NCBI GenBank assembly: GCA_018657495.1
Contig: JABHXA010000014.1
Coordinates: forward strand, 20,008-84,007
Direction: 5' to 3'
Origin: Fidelibacterota bacterium
GTDB taxonomy: Bacteria; Fidelibacterota; Marinisomatia; SCGC-AAA003-L08; JACNLC01
DNA: 64,000 nucleotides
The notes beneath the pieces were generated by a model. That model saw only the letters and a program-made list of their open reading frames with translations. It had not been told where the DNA came from and made no database searches. The translations under genes were made by a program, and so were the position numbers. Of the stretch, positions 18,906 to 27,342 are shown piece by piece (the first letter of the stretch is position 1; the number at the start of each line of letters is the position of its first letter).

Positions 18906-20477
18906 CTAGTTATTGCCGTTAATATTTAAAATGATATTTATCACAGAAACAATATCAACAACATTTATTTCGCCGTTGCCATCCATATCTGCCAATTCAA
19001 TTTCTTCTTGTGTGAATCCTTCACCGGTGACTATATAATTAGCGATATTAACAACGTCTAAAATATTTATCAAACTGTCCATATTTACATCACCAGATTG
19101 AAAGTTGGATCCTGCATTGGCAATTGCATATACGGCATTATAAAGATTCAGCCGTCCACCGGAGACTGTTACGCCGTCTAGAGTGGGTAAAATATCTACA
19201 TTGTCAAGAATCATGCTTTTCAATTCAAGCGCTTTTATTGCCGGGGACTCAACATATCCTTCAGCCCAGGTCAAAGTTGCAGCTGCATGCATCAGACCGA
19301 CAGTTCCTGCAACATGAGGAGTTGCCATTGATGTGCCAGTATAAGAACAGGATACATTATTTCCCGGAATTGTACTGCAGATGTGAGTTCCCGGAGCGCC
19401 GAGATCGATTGTTTCCAATCCATATCCGGCACCAGAATATTTTACATCGTCATCTGTTGTATTGGTAACAGCTATCATATAGTCACTGGAACAGCCGGTG
19501 GGAACATCTCCGATATTATCAACATTTTGATTTGAATTGATAGTTGCAGCTGCTGATAGAATTCCAACTTCACCCATGGCGTTGTAGAGATCATTCCAAA
19601 CCGGATAACTGCCAGAATTGCAATCGGCAAAGTCAATACCAAAACTGCTGTTGGTAGCAACTACATTAGCGCCGAATTCACCGCCACTTTCAATCCACAG
19701 AGTTTTCTGATCCAGGACATAACCATAGGCAATCGATGCTACAGATGTTTGAGAAGTGGAACCGGCAACACACATTATTTTCACATCCCAATTGATACCG
19801 GTGACATCATCGCTATTATCTCCTTTAGCACCAATTGTACCTGAGACATGAGTGCCATGGGAACTTGATGGAACACTTCCATTATTGTTGTAAGCATTCC
19901 AGCCGACAATATCATCCACATAACCATTCTCGTCATCATCGATGCCATTGCTGGGAATCTCATTTTCGTTTACCCATATATTGTCAGCCAAATCCACATG
20001 TTGATAGGAAACACCCCCATCCACAACAGCCACGACAATTTCTTCTCCCAAAGCAGTTACTCCGCCAGTGCTTATATCCCATGCCTCGGGGGCATCAATA
20101 TCTGCATCAGCGACACCTCCGGATTGTCCTGTATTATTCAAGTTCCACATTTGAGGGTAAAAGGGATCGTTGGGCTCTACACGTTGACTGAGATTATGAT
20201 CTAATTGGGCATATATGACGCCGGGTAGTTTTCGCAATTGTATCAAAGCATCTTCAGTTGATTTATAAAAATTTGGAGAGATTATAATAAGCCAAATATT
20301 AAGTTTTCGAACCAGCTGATTATCAAATTCAAATCCGTTGGATTTAAATTCAAATTTCAAAGACTCGATGGATGTATCCTGATCGATTCTTGCTATGAGT
20401 TGGCCGTCTTTAAACGTGGCAAATATTTGACTTAACATGATGATAGCAACCATGCTATAAAGTAGTTTATGTTTCAA
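18906..20477 (-). CDS. secreted subtilisin-family (S8) serine protease with dockerin-like repeat
   Basis: 523 residues with a signal peptide (about 1-20) and an inhibitor-like propeptide (about 22-98). The S8 domain has Asp153 in VAVVDGGV, His207 in SSSHGTHVSGT and Ser383 in GTSMATPHVAG. Acidic calcium-like loops (NGIDDDENGYVDD) lie between Asp and His. The C terminus (about 453-520) is a dockerin-like pair (GDVNMDSLINILDVV, ADMDGNGEINVVDIV). No type IX sorting domain follows. As first gene of the three-protease minus-strand cluster (23-bp spacing to the next), it could be an activator or partner for the trypsin-like pair in extracellular protein degradation. Confidence 0.92.
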   Translation of the reverse strand: MKHKLLYSMVAIIMLSQIFATFKDGQLIARIDQDTSIESLKFEFKSNGFEFDNQLVRKLNIWLIIISPNFYKSTEDALIQLRKLPGVIYAQLDHNLSQRVEPNDPFYPQMWNLNNTGQSGGVADADIDAPEAWDISTGGVTALGEEIVVAVVDGGVSYQHVDLADNIWVNENEIPSNGIDDDENGYVDDIVGWNAYNNNGSVPSSSHGTHVSGTIGAKGDNSDDVTGINWDVKIMCVAGSTSQTSVASIAYGYVLDQKTLWIESGGEFGANVVATNSSFGIDFADCNSGSYPVWNDLYNAMGEVGILSAAATINSNQNVDNIGDVPTGCSSDYMIAVTNTTDDDVKYSGAGYGLETIDLGAPGTHICSTIPGNNVSCSYTGTSMATPHVAGTVGLMHAAATLTWAEGYVESPAIKALELKSMILDNVDILPTLDGVTVSGGRLNLYNAVYAIANAGSNFQSGDVNMDSLINILDVVNIANYIVTGEGFTQEEIELADMDGNGEINVVDIVSVINIILNINGNN

Positions 20478-20639
20478 AATTATTTCCTTTTATGTGTGAG
20501 CGGTAAAAAAGCGAACGATTAATTTACATATTCATGAGGAGATATTGAAGTAACAAATTGTTAGAAATTTGATAAGGATTCCAAATGTCATATTGAAGAC
20601 ATCTAAATTTGGTAAAAAATTAAGAAAATATCCGGTGAA

Positions 20640-22175
20640 TTAATTTGATGTATTTTTGATCAGCTGAATATAAAATTGAACCATCATTGCGTAGTTCTCG
20701 ATTGAAATTCGTTCATCCAGACCATGCATTCTTTTTAAATCTTCAGAGGTAAACACAATGGGAGCAAATCGATATATCGAATTTGTCAGGTTTTCAAAAT
20801 GTCTAGAATCTGTTCCACCCAAAACCAATCCAGGAGCGACAATTGTTTTAGAAAAAACCTGTCTTATGGTTTTGTTTAATAATAAATATCCTTCCGAGTC
20901 AATTGGAGATATTTTTGATGGATTTGAGGCAAATTTTGCATTTGATTGAATGATTTGAATTGGCAGGTCATCTATTAATGTTTTAACATGGTGTTCAACA
21001 GATTCAATAGTATCACCTGGTTTTAACCTAAAATTTATTGTTGCTTGTGCAGAAACGGGTAGCACATTTTCCTTAATTCCGCTATGAAAAGTAGTAAATG
21101 CTGTCGTGGTACGAATGAGTGCATTCGTTTCGGCCTGGTTTTCAAGATTACTTATGATCAAAGGATTAAAGAGCCATTGGTTTGCAAATATTATTCTAGT
21201 TGAAAGGGGCAGTTGTGGTAACAAATATGAGAACATTGACTTTGCCACACCATCCAGATCAGCAGGGAGTGGGTTTTCGGCTATCACCTGCAACCCTTTG
21301 GTTAATATATTAATACTGGCATCATCAGGAGGCATCGATGAATGCCCTCCTTTACTGGTGGCAAGAAGCTCAATGGTGCTATATCCCTTTTCGGCAATCC
21401 CGATAAGACCAACCGGTTTTTCAACACCTGGAAGAATTCCATCCACAATTGCCATGCCTTCATCAAGGATTAAGAAAGGATTAATATTCTTTGATTCAAA
21501 AGATTTTGAAATTGCTAATGCCCCATCCTGACCGCCAATTTCTTCGTCATGACCCAGAACCAGAAACAATGTCCTGCGTGGCTTGAATTCTGTGGAAACA
21601 AGAAAGTTTGTTGCTTCAATCAAGGACATCATACATCCTTTATCGTCAAGTGCCCCTCTGCCCCAAATGAATCCATCAATAATTTCTCCGGCAAATGGTG
21701 GGACCGTCCAATCATCAGAATTCCCGCTGGGTACAACATCCTGATGGGCCATTAATACTACCGGATCTAATAACGAGTCTAATCCCTGCCATTTAAAAAT
21801 CAAACTATAATCGTTTATAGTCGATACATTCAAATTTGAAAATAATGCCGGATATGTATCGCGAATGAAGTTGTGCATATCTGTAAAAGTTTGATAGTCA
21901 ATAGAGTCTTTATTCTCATATGATATCGTTTTAAACTGGATTGCCCGGGCCAAATTTTCTGCCAATGCTGATTTATCTAAGTTATATTTTGACACTGGTT
22001 TAACAGACAATTGACCGGGAGCATTAAGCAGTGAAATTGTAGTATTTACAATGAAGATTCCAAGGAATAATATGAGAGCAGCTAGAAGAGATTTCTTAAG
22101 TATAATGGAATTATTCAATATATGTATATTTAATATAGGGCATGTTACATATGACCGTACCGTCGAAGTCCCCAT
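20640..22175 (-). CDS. M20 family metallopeptidase (PM20D1/carboxypeptidase-like)
   Basis: 511 residues with a membrane anchor or signal segment at about 29-50 (SLLAALILFLGIFIVNTTI) and then an M20 catalytic domain. Visible metal-site motifs are VLMAHQDVVP, GRGALDDKG and LVLGHDEEIGG, followed by the late His in GGTDSRHF. A dimerisation insertion lies between. These enzymes cleave or form N-acyl amino acids or remove C-terminal residues from peptides, here probably at the periplasmic face. The called start lies 31 nt inside the upstream AI-2E/PerM gene. A TTG about 20 codons later would also work, so the start is uncertain. Confidence 0.88.
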   Translation of the reverse strand: MGTSTVRSYVTCPILNIHILNNSIILKKSLLAALILFLGIFIVNTTISLLNAPGQLSVKPVSKYNLDKSALAENLARAIQFKTISYENKDSIDYQTFTDMHNFIRDTYPALFSNLNVSTINDYSLIFKWQGLDSLLDPVVLMAHQDVVPSGNSDDWTVPPFAGEIIDGFIWGRGALDDKGCMMSLIEATNFLVSTEFKPRRTLFLVLGHDEEIGGQDGALAISKSFESKNINPFLILDEGMAIVDGILPGVEKPVGLIGIAEKGYSTIELLATSKGGHSSMPPDDASINILTKGLQVIAENPLPADLDGVAKSMFSYLLPQLPLSTRIIFANQWLFNPLIISNLENQAETNALIRTTTAFTTFHSGIKENVLPVSAQATINFRLKPGDTIESVEHHVKTLIDDLPIQIIQSNAKFASNPSKISPIDSEGYLLLNKTIRQVFSKTIVAPGLVLGGTDSRHFENLTNSIYRFAPIVFTSEDLKRMHGLDERISIENYAMMVQFYIQLIKNTSN

Positions 22176-23254
22176 CGTAATTCCGTTACTATTACAATGA
22201 CCATGGATAAAATCGGGACTGAAAATAACATTCCTACCGGCCCGGCAATCGAACCTCCGATTGTGACAGCAATTATTATCACCATGGGATGCAGTCCAAT
22301 GCTTCCTGACATTATCATCGGGGAGATAAATAGATTATCCAGAACTTGTACACTAGCAAATGTAAGAATGATAAAAACAATATGCAAAAACTGCACTGAA
22401 TCAGGTTGCTCGGTTACCAGATAAACAATAATTGCCGGTATCATTCCCATTACTGGCCCTACAAATGGTATAAGATTACCCACCCCGGCAACAGTACCGA
22501 TTAATACAGTATAAGGAATTTGTATTGGAGTAATTGCCTGGAGGATGAACAATCCGGTAATGGAAAGAATCCCGATAGCAGAAGCAGCGAGAAGTTGTCC
22601 GCGGATGTAGGCACCTAGAGATGCCGTGGCTTTATCCATAATATGCAAGGTCATTTCAAAATAAGCATTAGGAATCATGGCTACAAAAGACTTGCGATAT
22701 AAATGACCTTCAAGTACAAAGAAAAATGAGAATACTATTATAAAAAGGGTGGAAATAAGGATTGAACCAACAGACATTGCCAGTGAACCGGCATGGGATA
22801 AAGAACTTTGGATATTGGTTACTACAACACCCCAGATATCATTCAATCTAGTATCAAATCCTTTAAATACATCCCGCGTTTGATCATGCATTGATTCAGG
22901 AAGAAAACCAATGGCTAAATCTTCAGACTTCTCTCGTAACTCAGTAAATGTTTCCATGTTAAAATAGGTTTGGATAGAAACCGCTTCATCATATACAATA
23001 GGCCACAACTTATTTAAACCGTAACCGACAAGGAGAAATAGCCCTGCATAAACTGCAATAGTTGAGATAAGACGTTTGGCAATCACCATTTCCAGAAGCG
23101 ATACCAGCGGTCGTATTACGGAGGCAAGCAGCAATGAAATAATAAGCATAAATAACATTGATGCAGTATATTCCCATAGATAGATCACAAAACCCAGGGG
23201 TAGGACCCAGACAAGGTTTTGAACAACTACAACAACAAGACCGGTGCGCTTCAT
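22145..23254 (-). CDS. AI-2E / PerM family permease
   Basis: A 369-residue membrane protein with about eight hydrophobic segments in the PerM/AI-2E arrangement: two N-terminal helices, a soluble loop (about 95-145), then a C-terminal cluster. The C-terminal cluster holds the family motif GVGNLIPFVGPVMGMIPA and DNLFISPMIMSGSIGLHPMVII. Members are suggested to export autoinducer 2 or act as Na+/H+ antiporters. No substrate can be assigned here. It is translationally coupled to the M20 gene and preceded by a cyclic-nucleotide-binding protein after 6 nt, forming a three-gene unit. Confidence 0.9.
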   Translation of the reverse strand: MKRTGLVVVVVQNLVWVLPLGFVIYLWEYTASMLFMLIISLLLASVIRPLVSLLEMVIAKRLISTIAVYAGLFLLVGYGLNKLWPIVYDEAVSIQTYFNMETFTELREKSEDLAIGFLPESMHDQTRDVFKGFDTRLNDIWGVVVTNIQSSLSHAGSLAMSVGSILISTLFIIVFSFFFVLEGHLYRKSFVAMIPNAYFEMTLHIMDKATASLGAYIRGQLLAASAIGILSITGLFILQAITPIQIPYTVLIGTVAGVGNLIPFVGPVMGMIPAIIVYLVTEQPDSVQFLHIVFIILTFASVQVLDNLFISPMIMSGSIGLHPMVIIIAVTIGGSIAGPVGMLFSVPILSMVIVIVTELRWGLRRYGHM

Positions 23255-23260
23255 ACAATT

Positions 23261-23770
23261 CTAATCTTTTATTTCGGACTTTTTCTGGAGGGCCAGATTT
23301 GTTGTTTTTAGACGAGTGGATATGACTCGGGCGAGGTTCAATAGTATTTTATTTCCCAGCTTGGGTGAGTGAGTCAGTATATCCATAAGTTCAACTTTGA
23401 AAAAAGCCATTAAATGACAATCTGAGCCGGCGATTGCGGTGGCGCTTCTGTCAGATTCATCAATAAGCGAAACTTCACCAAAAAAATCACCCTGCCCCAA
23501 TTTGGCATATTCCACTGATTTATTATCGGATGTAACGCCTGTTATAGATACATTCCCCTTCAGAATGATATACATGCCCAATCCCGGTGTACTTTCCTTG
23601 AAAATAATTTCGTCTTTAACAAAATGACGTTCATGCACGATATCTTCAATAGCGGTGAGATTACGTGTAGAAAGTCCATCGAAAACAGGTACCTGTTTCA
23701 AGGTAAGCTGGACATGGGAATCCGTTGGTTTTTTCTTTTTAAAAATATTTGACCAAAGAGGGTTTTTCAT
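23261..23770 (-). CDS. cyclic-nucleotide-binding domain protein without a DNA-binding domain
   Basis: 169 residues with one Crp-type cyclic-nucleotide-binding domain (about 22-145). The phosphate-binding cassette is GQGDFFGEVSLIDESDRSATAIA, whose Glu and Arg are the canonical ribose and phosphate contacts. The C terminus is one long helix (IGNKIL to LQKKSEIKD) with no helix-turn-helix, so it is not a Crp/Fnr regulator. It may bind cAMP or cGMP and regulate a partner, the obvious candidate being the co-transcribed AI-2E permease. A cyclase of soluble adenylyl cyclase type is encoded 30 kb away in this window. Confidence 0.85.
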   Translation of the reverse strand: MKNPLWSNIFKKKKPTDSHVQLTLKQVPVFDGLSTRNLTAIEDIVHERHFVKDEIIFKESTPGLGMYIILKGNVSITGVTSDNKSVEYAKLGQGDFFGEVSLIDESDRSATAIAGSDCHLMAFFKVELMDILTHSPKLGNKILLNLARVISTRLKTTNLALQKKSEIKD

Positions 23771-24050
23771 ATGTACTCATAGAATTTAAAGGGTTGAAAG
23801 CAAATCGAAATCTAACATAAGTTTATTTCAGAGTCGAATAATTTGTTGGATAAAATCTGTATGAACTTGCTGACACTATAAATCAAATGTATTTCAATAG
23901 GTTGTTATTAAGTTAAAATGTCCGGAAAACATCAATTAGCGTTCAAAACAGTTATCCCGGAAGCGTCTTTAAAAATAAAACTTATATTGAATATGTTCAT
24001 ACATGGAAATTGACGTGCTAATGAATATTAAGAATTAATTCAAAAAATAT

Positions 24051-24080
24051 TTGGTACATATAAAAATTTAGTGTTATACT
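24051..24080 (+). promoter_or_regulatory. putative promoter of gntR-ABC operon
   Basis: TTGGTA at 24051-24056, an 18-bp spacer, and TATACT at 24075-24080. The start codon is at 24106, leaving a very short leader. Confidence 0.5.
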
Positions 24081-24082
24081 AC

Positions 24083-24096
24083 ACCAGAACACTGGT
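24083..24096 (+). promoter_or_regulatory. probable GntR/YtrA operator
   Basis: Perfect inverted repeat ACCAG-AACA-CTGGT placed immediately after the -10 hexamer, over the expected transcription start. YtrA-type GntR regulators usually repress their own ABC operon from such a site. Confidence 0.5.
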
Positions 24097-24105
24097 ACAG
24101 AAATT

Positions 24106-24486
24106 ATGAAATTAGACTTAAATTCAAAAATACCCATCTACATGCAGATATCTGAGATAATCAGGGAAGCTGTAGTAGCCGGGGATCTCAAACCCAATGA
24201 TTCAATACCATCAGTTAGACAGATGTGTGTTGAATATGGGATAAATCCACAAACAATCTTGAATGCGACTTCACTTCTTATTCAAGAGAATATTCTCGAA
24301 AAAAGGAGGGGGTTGGGAATGTATGTAACATCTATAGCTCAAGAGAAACTTGTCTCTATTGAATTAGAGAAATTCAGGCAGGAATATATTCCATTTCTTG
24401 TGGAGCGAGGGAAGCTTCTTGGTTTTACATCCAACGAGATTTGTCAAATCATCAAATCTATTGACAAAGGAGATGACAATGGATAA
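24106..24486 (+). CDS. GntR-family regulator, YtrA subfamily
   Basis: 126 residues: an N-terminal GntR winged helix (about 4-75; LNSKIPIYMQISEIIREAVV, DSIPSVRQMCVEYGINPQT, RRGLGMYV) and a short helical C-terminal dimerisation tail instead of a large effector domain. That shape defines the YtrA group, which nearly always regulates an adjacent ABC transporter. Here the ABC ATPase gene overlaps its 3' end by 8 nt. The promoter carries an inverted repeat over the expected start site, so autorepression is likely. The inducing signal is unknown; cell-envelope stress or an antimicrobial is common in relatives. Confidence 0.9.
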   Translation: MKLDLNSKIPIYMQISEIIREAVVAGDLKPNDSIPSVRQMCVEYGINPQTILNATSLLIQENILEKRRGLGMYVTSIAQEKLVSIELEKFRQEYIPFLVERGKLLGFTSNEICQIIKSIDKGDDNG

Positions 24487-25333
24487 TCTTGTTAGTTTAA
24501 ATAATCTCAGCAAATCCTACGGCAAAATTCAAGCGCTTTCAAACATCACATTCCAAATCCCTACAGGTAGGATAATTGGTTTGATTGGTCCAAACGGCTC
24601 TGGTAAGACTACACTGCTAAGGGCCATGACTGGATTGATTGATTATGAGGGAAGTATTTCCATGTTGGGAGTTGAACCAAAAGTTTCCAGATCTGAACTT
24701 ATGGAAAATACTGGGGTTATCCATGATATTTCTGTATTGCCGCCCTGGATGAAAGTGTCACAGGTAGTTGAATTCAAAGCTGGCGTACAATCTGCGTTTA
24801 ATTATGATAAATGTGTAAAATTTCTTGATAAAACATCCATTAAAATGGATAGTAAGGTGAAACATTTATCCAAAGGAATGAAAACACAGCTCCATCTGGC
24901 CCTGGTGCTGGCAACGGATACAAAATTGCTCATACTTGATGAACCGACGCATGGACTGGATATTTTATTTCGCAAGGAATTATATTCTAATGTTCTTGAA
25001 GAATATTTTGATAATAATAAATCAGTCATTATATCTACTCATCAGGTTGAAGAAGTAGAACATATTCTCAGTGATGTGATATTTTTAAAAGATGGATATG
25101 CCATTCTTTATGATTCAGTTGAAAATCTGAAAAGTAAGTATTATCAATTAATAGCCTCAGACAAACACATCGATACCATTAGAAAAATGAATCCAATTAC
25201 TGAACATAGTTTTTTTGGAAAGAGGGTTTTTCTATTAGAAAATGCCGATAGAGAGAAACTTGAATCAATGGGAGAGGTGAGTTCGCCATCCATTGCCGAT
25301 ATATTTGTAGCTATCATGGGAGGAAAATCATGA
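24479..25333 (+). CDS. ABC transporter ATP-binding protein (YtrB-like)
   Basis: I place the start at ATG 24479 (MDNLVSLNNLSKSYG), 6 nt behind AAAGGAG at 24466-24472. Longer upstream reading lies inside gntR in another frame. About 284 residues. Walker A is GPNGSGKTT near 38-46, the signature motif is the divergent LSKGMKTQ (in place of LSGGQ), and Walker B is LLILDEPTHGLD with a switch His in IISTHQVEE. It energises the membrane protein encoded next, whose start overlaps its stop by 4 nt (ATGA). The pair forms an ABC-2 type exporter under GntR control. Confidence 0.92.
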   Translation: MDNLVSLNNLSKSYGKIQALSNITFQIPTGRIIGLIGPNGSGKTTLLRAMTGLIDYEGSISMLGVEPKVSRSELMENTGVIHDISVLPPWMKVSQVVEFKAGVQSAFNYDKCVKFLDKTSIKMDSKVKHLSKGMKTQLHLALVLATDTKLLILDEPTHGLDILFRKELYSNVLEEYFDNNKSVIISTHQVEEVEHILSDVIFLKDGYAILYDSVENLKSKYYQLIASDKHIDTIRKMNPITEHSFFGKRVFLLENADREKLESMGEVSSPSIADIFVAIMGGKS

Positions 25334-26301
25334 ATTCATTTTTAGTACTTATAAAAAAAGAGTGGTGGGAGTGGAAGAACATGATATTATGGATTACCGG
25401 CATATATTTGTTTCTAATGTTGTTAATCCTAGTACCTATTACACGCATATCCAATGATCTGAATTTTGATGATCTGGAAGCTGGGATGAGTGAAATTGAA
25501 ATTGATTGGGGGGATGAGATTAAAAATCATTCACAACTTTCACAATTACCCTTAAATACAATCGGGAGTTCAGGGGTCGGTGTACCAATAAAGGTGGCAT
25601 ATGGCATTGGATTAATAATTGGCATACATTTCATTCAAGGATTATTATTATTTATCGCATTATTCTATTTCGCTGATTCTATTTTTGGGGAAAGGATGGA
25701 TTCTAGTACACTATTTATAAGAAGCCAGCCGCTGAATGACCATTCAGTATTATTGTCGAAGATAGTTAGTGGATTTTCAGGAATAATACTTACCTCATTA
25801 ATGTTATCTGTAATCTTTTTATTATATATAAAATTGGTGGTGTGGATTTTCGGATTCCATCAACTTGAATTGTATGAAGAATTAAAAAACGGGGTACAGG
25901 TATTTGATCTCTATGTTGATATGGGAGTGTACCAGTTTGTCACACTATTGTGGTATAGTCCGTTTTTGTTATTTCTCATGTGGGTATCAGCATCCGTAAA
26001 GAAAAAACCGTTGATTGTTGGATTAGGATCACCGATATTACTGGCCATAGTATTGATTATTGTATTCAACAATAGCACTATGATTGAACAGCTATTTGGA
26101 GTTTTGGGAGATATAAAAGGAATTGCACTAGAGCAATTATTGATTCATGAAAATATGACTGAAACGGTTGGGAAATTGGAAATATTTGACTCTTTCTTTA
26201 AGTATATATTTAGTTTACGATCCTTTGTATCAGTACTGATTGCCGGAGTATTTTATTTCTTAGCACTGCATTCCTATCGCAGGAATATTCCAACATCATA
26301 A
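25330..26301 (+). CDS. ABC-2 type transporter permease
   Basis: 323 residues with about six hydrophobic segments: a first helix at about 18-40 after a KKEWWEWKN cytosolic start, then a large extracytoplasmic loop, then helices near 95-118, 140-170, 205-225, 235-255 and 295-315. The cytosolic loop after helix 2 (DSIFGERMDSSTLFIRSQPL) is the usual coupling region for the ATPase. Its stop ends the GntR-regulated operon. Cargo is unknown; lipids, peptides or antibiotics are all possible. I recognise the type from topology and context rather than from a sequence signature. Confidence 0.8.
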   Translation: MNSFLVLIKKEWWEWKNMILWITGIYLFLMLLILVPITRISNDLNFDDLEAGMSEIEIDWGDEIKNHSQLSQLPLNTIGSSGVGVPIKVAYGIGLIIGIHFIQGLLLFIALFYFADSIFGERMDSSTLFIRSQPLNDHSVLLSKIVSGFSGIILTSLMLSVIFLLYIKLVVWIFGFHQLELYEELKNGVQVFDLYVDMGVYQFVTLLWYSPFLLFLMWVSASVKKKPLIVGLGSPILLAIVLIIVFNNSTMIEQLFGVLGDIKGIALEQLLIHENMTETVGKLEIFDSFFKYIFSLRSFVSVLIAGVFYFLALHSYRRNIPTS

Positions 26302-26637
26302 TTTGATCATCTAATTAAATCTAAATACCTGGAATAATAAAAAATACAAGGGTAGTACAGTTAGACAATTGTCTTGACAACCGCAGCTTCAACAAAAGGT
26401 TATTATGGGAGTTTTTTTCAACTATTAACGAAACATGGCACAGATCACATAATTTTATTATGAGAAGTAATACCGTATGAAATTGTTTTACAGAATTCAA
26501 AATTGTGATATTTGATCCATCAAATGAATCATTAATTGCTCCCAAGAAATTTCTTTGGAGCGAAAATTATAATAATATTTATTCTCAAACCAAAGCCTCT
26601 GTAGGAATTAATTTATGCTGAATAATCGGAGATAAAT
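26302..26637. other. 336-bp intergenic region with dyad and promoter
   Basis: No gene seen. It contains a short palindrome GACAATTGTC at 26364-26373, a longer near-perfect dyad at 26538-26561 and a TATAAT at 26568-26573 ahead of the yip1-tolC-macB operon. Confidence 0.55.
26538..26573 (+). promoter_or_regulatory. dyad operator and -10 box of the efflux operon
   Basis: The 24-nt dyad GCTCC-C-AAGAAATTTCTT-T-GGAGC (26538-26561) is symmetric except for one mismatched position per arm. It covers where the -35 element should be for the perfect -10 hexamer TATAAT at 26568-26573. No good -35 is visible, so an activator, or a regulator occluding polymerase, may bind the dyad. The gene starts 64 nt further on. 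Confidence 0.45.
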
Positions 26638-27342
26638 ATGGACCATATACAAAGAATACTGGGGATTTGGGTTAGTCCAATCAAATCATTTGAATCATTC
26701 CCACAAAATATTAACCCAATTCACTGGCTGATACCGTTGATATTAATTATCGCATCTTTATCAGTGTCCACCTATATATCTGCACCATATGCAAAAGATT
26801 TACAATATCAAATGATCTCACAAAATCCAAATATTGATGAAGATGATAAAGCTGAACTCCTAAGCGGATTTGAAGATGGTGAAGATACAATGGGTATGAT
26901 TATGTTTGTTATGGCAGCGGGTGGTGCCATGATTTGGTATTTGATGCAATCCGGAATAGTTTATGGAATTGGAACCATGATACTTGGTGTTACCGCGCCA
27001 TTCTTATCTTTCTGGTTTCTGGTACTCATGGTAAATACAACAACATTGGTGGAGATGTTAATAAAAGTCCCGCTAATCATTTCAACAAACAGTCTGCAAG
27101 TTGAAACAGGATTATCCTTATTAATTCCTGATTCATTGACAGAATCATTTATATATAATTTTATGTTTCAATTCGATTTTTTCTCAATTTGGAGAGTTGT
27201 ACTCCTGGGATTGGGAATGTCAATAATTTTTCAAACCGAAAAAAAGAAGACCCTGGGGATTTTATTTGGGTTATGGGTCGCATATGCACTACTATCAACC
27301 ATACTGCTTAATAAAAGCGGTTTTTATATGATGAGGGGATAA
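26638..27342 (+). CDS. Yip1-domain membrane protein
   Basis: 234 residues with five or so hydrophobic segments and the Yip1-like opening RILGIWVSPIKSFESFP followed by a helix (HWLIPLILIIASLSV). The pattern of a short amphipathic N terminus, an acidic loop (NPNIDEDDKAELLSG) and a four-helix bundle is typical of bacterial YIP1 proteins of unknown function. It is the first gene of an efflux operon; its stop overlaps the tolC-like start (TAATG). It may help assembly of the exporter or sense membrane state, but this is only contextual. Confidence 0.7.
   Translation: MDHIQRILGIWVSPIKSFESFPQNINPIHWLIPLILIIASLSVSTYISAPYAKDLQYQMISQNPNIDEDDKAELLSGFEDGEDTMGMIMFVMAAGGAMIWYLMQSGIVYGIGTMILGVTAPFLSFWFLVLMVNTTTLVEMLIKVPLIISTNSLQVETGLSLLIPDSLTESFIYNFMFQFDFFSIWRVVLLGLGMSIIFQTEKKKTLGILFGLWVAYALLSTILLNKSGFYMMRG

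Larger units (their letters stand above)
23771..24105. other. 335-bp divergent intergenic region
   Basis: It separates the minus-strand CNB-permease unit from the plus-strand GntR-ABC unit, so it should hold both promoters. On the plus side I see a promoter and an overlapping inverted repeat (24051-24096, listed separately). No ORF or RNA gene was recognised in the remainder. Confidence 0.6.

Noticed and set aside
14829..20204. Many 60-118-residue plus-strand ORFs across the protease genes
   Set aside because: All lie inside three well-supported minus-strand protease genes and show no family traits.
24398..24478. Longer N terminus for the ABC ATPase
   Set aside because: It overlaps the GntR coding region in another frame and has no ribosome binding site, while ATG 24479 has AAAGGAG in position.
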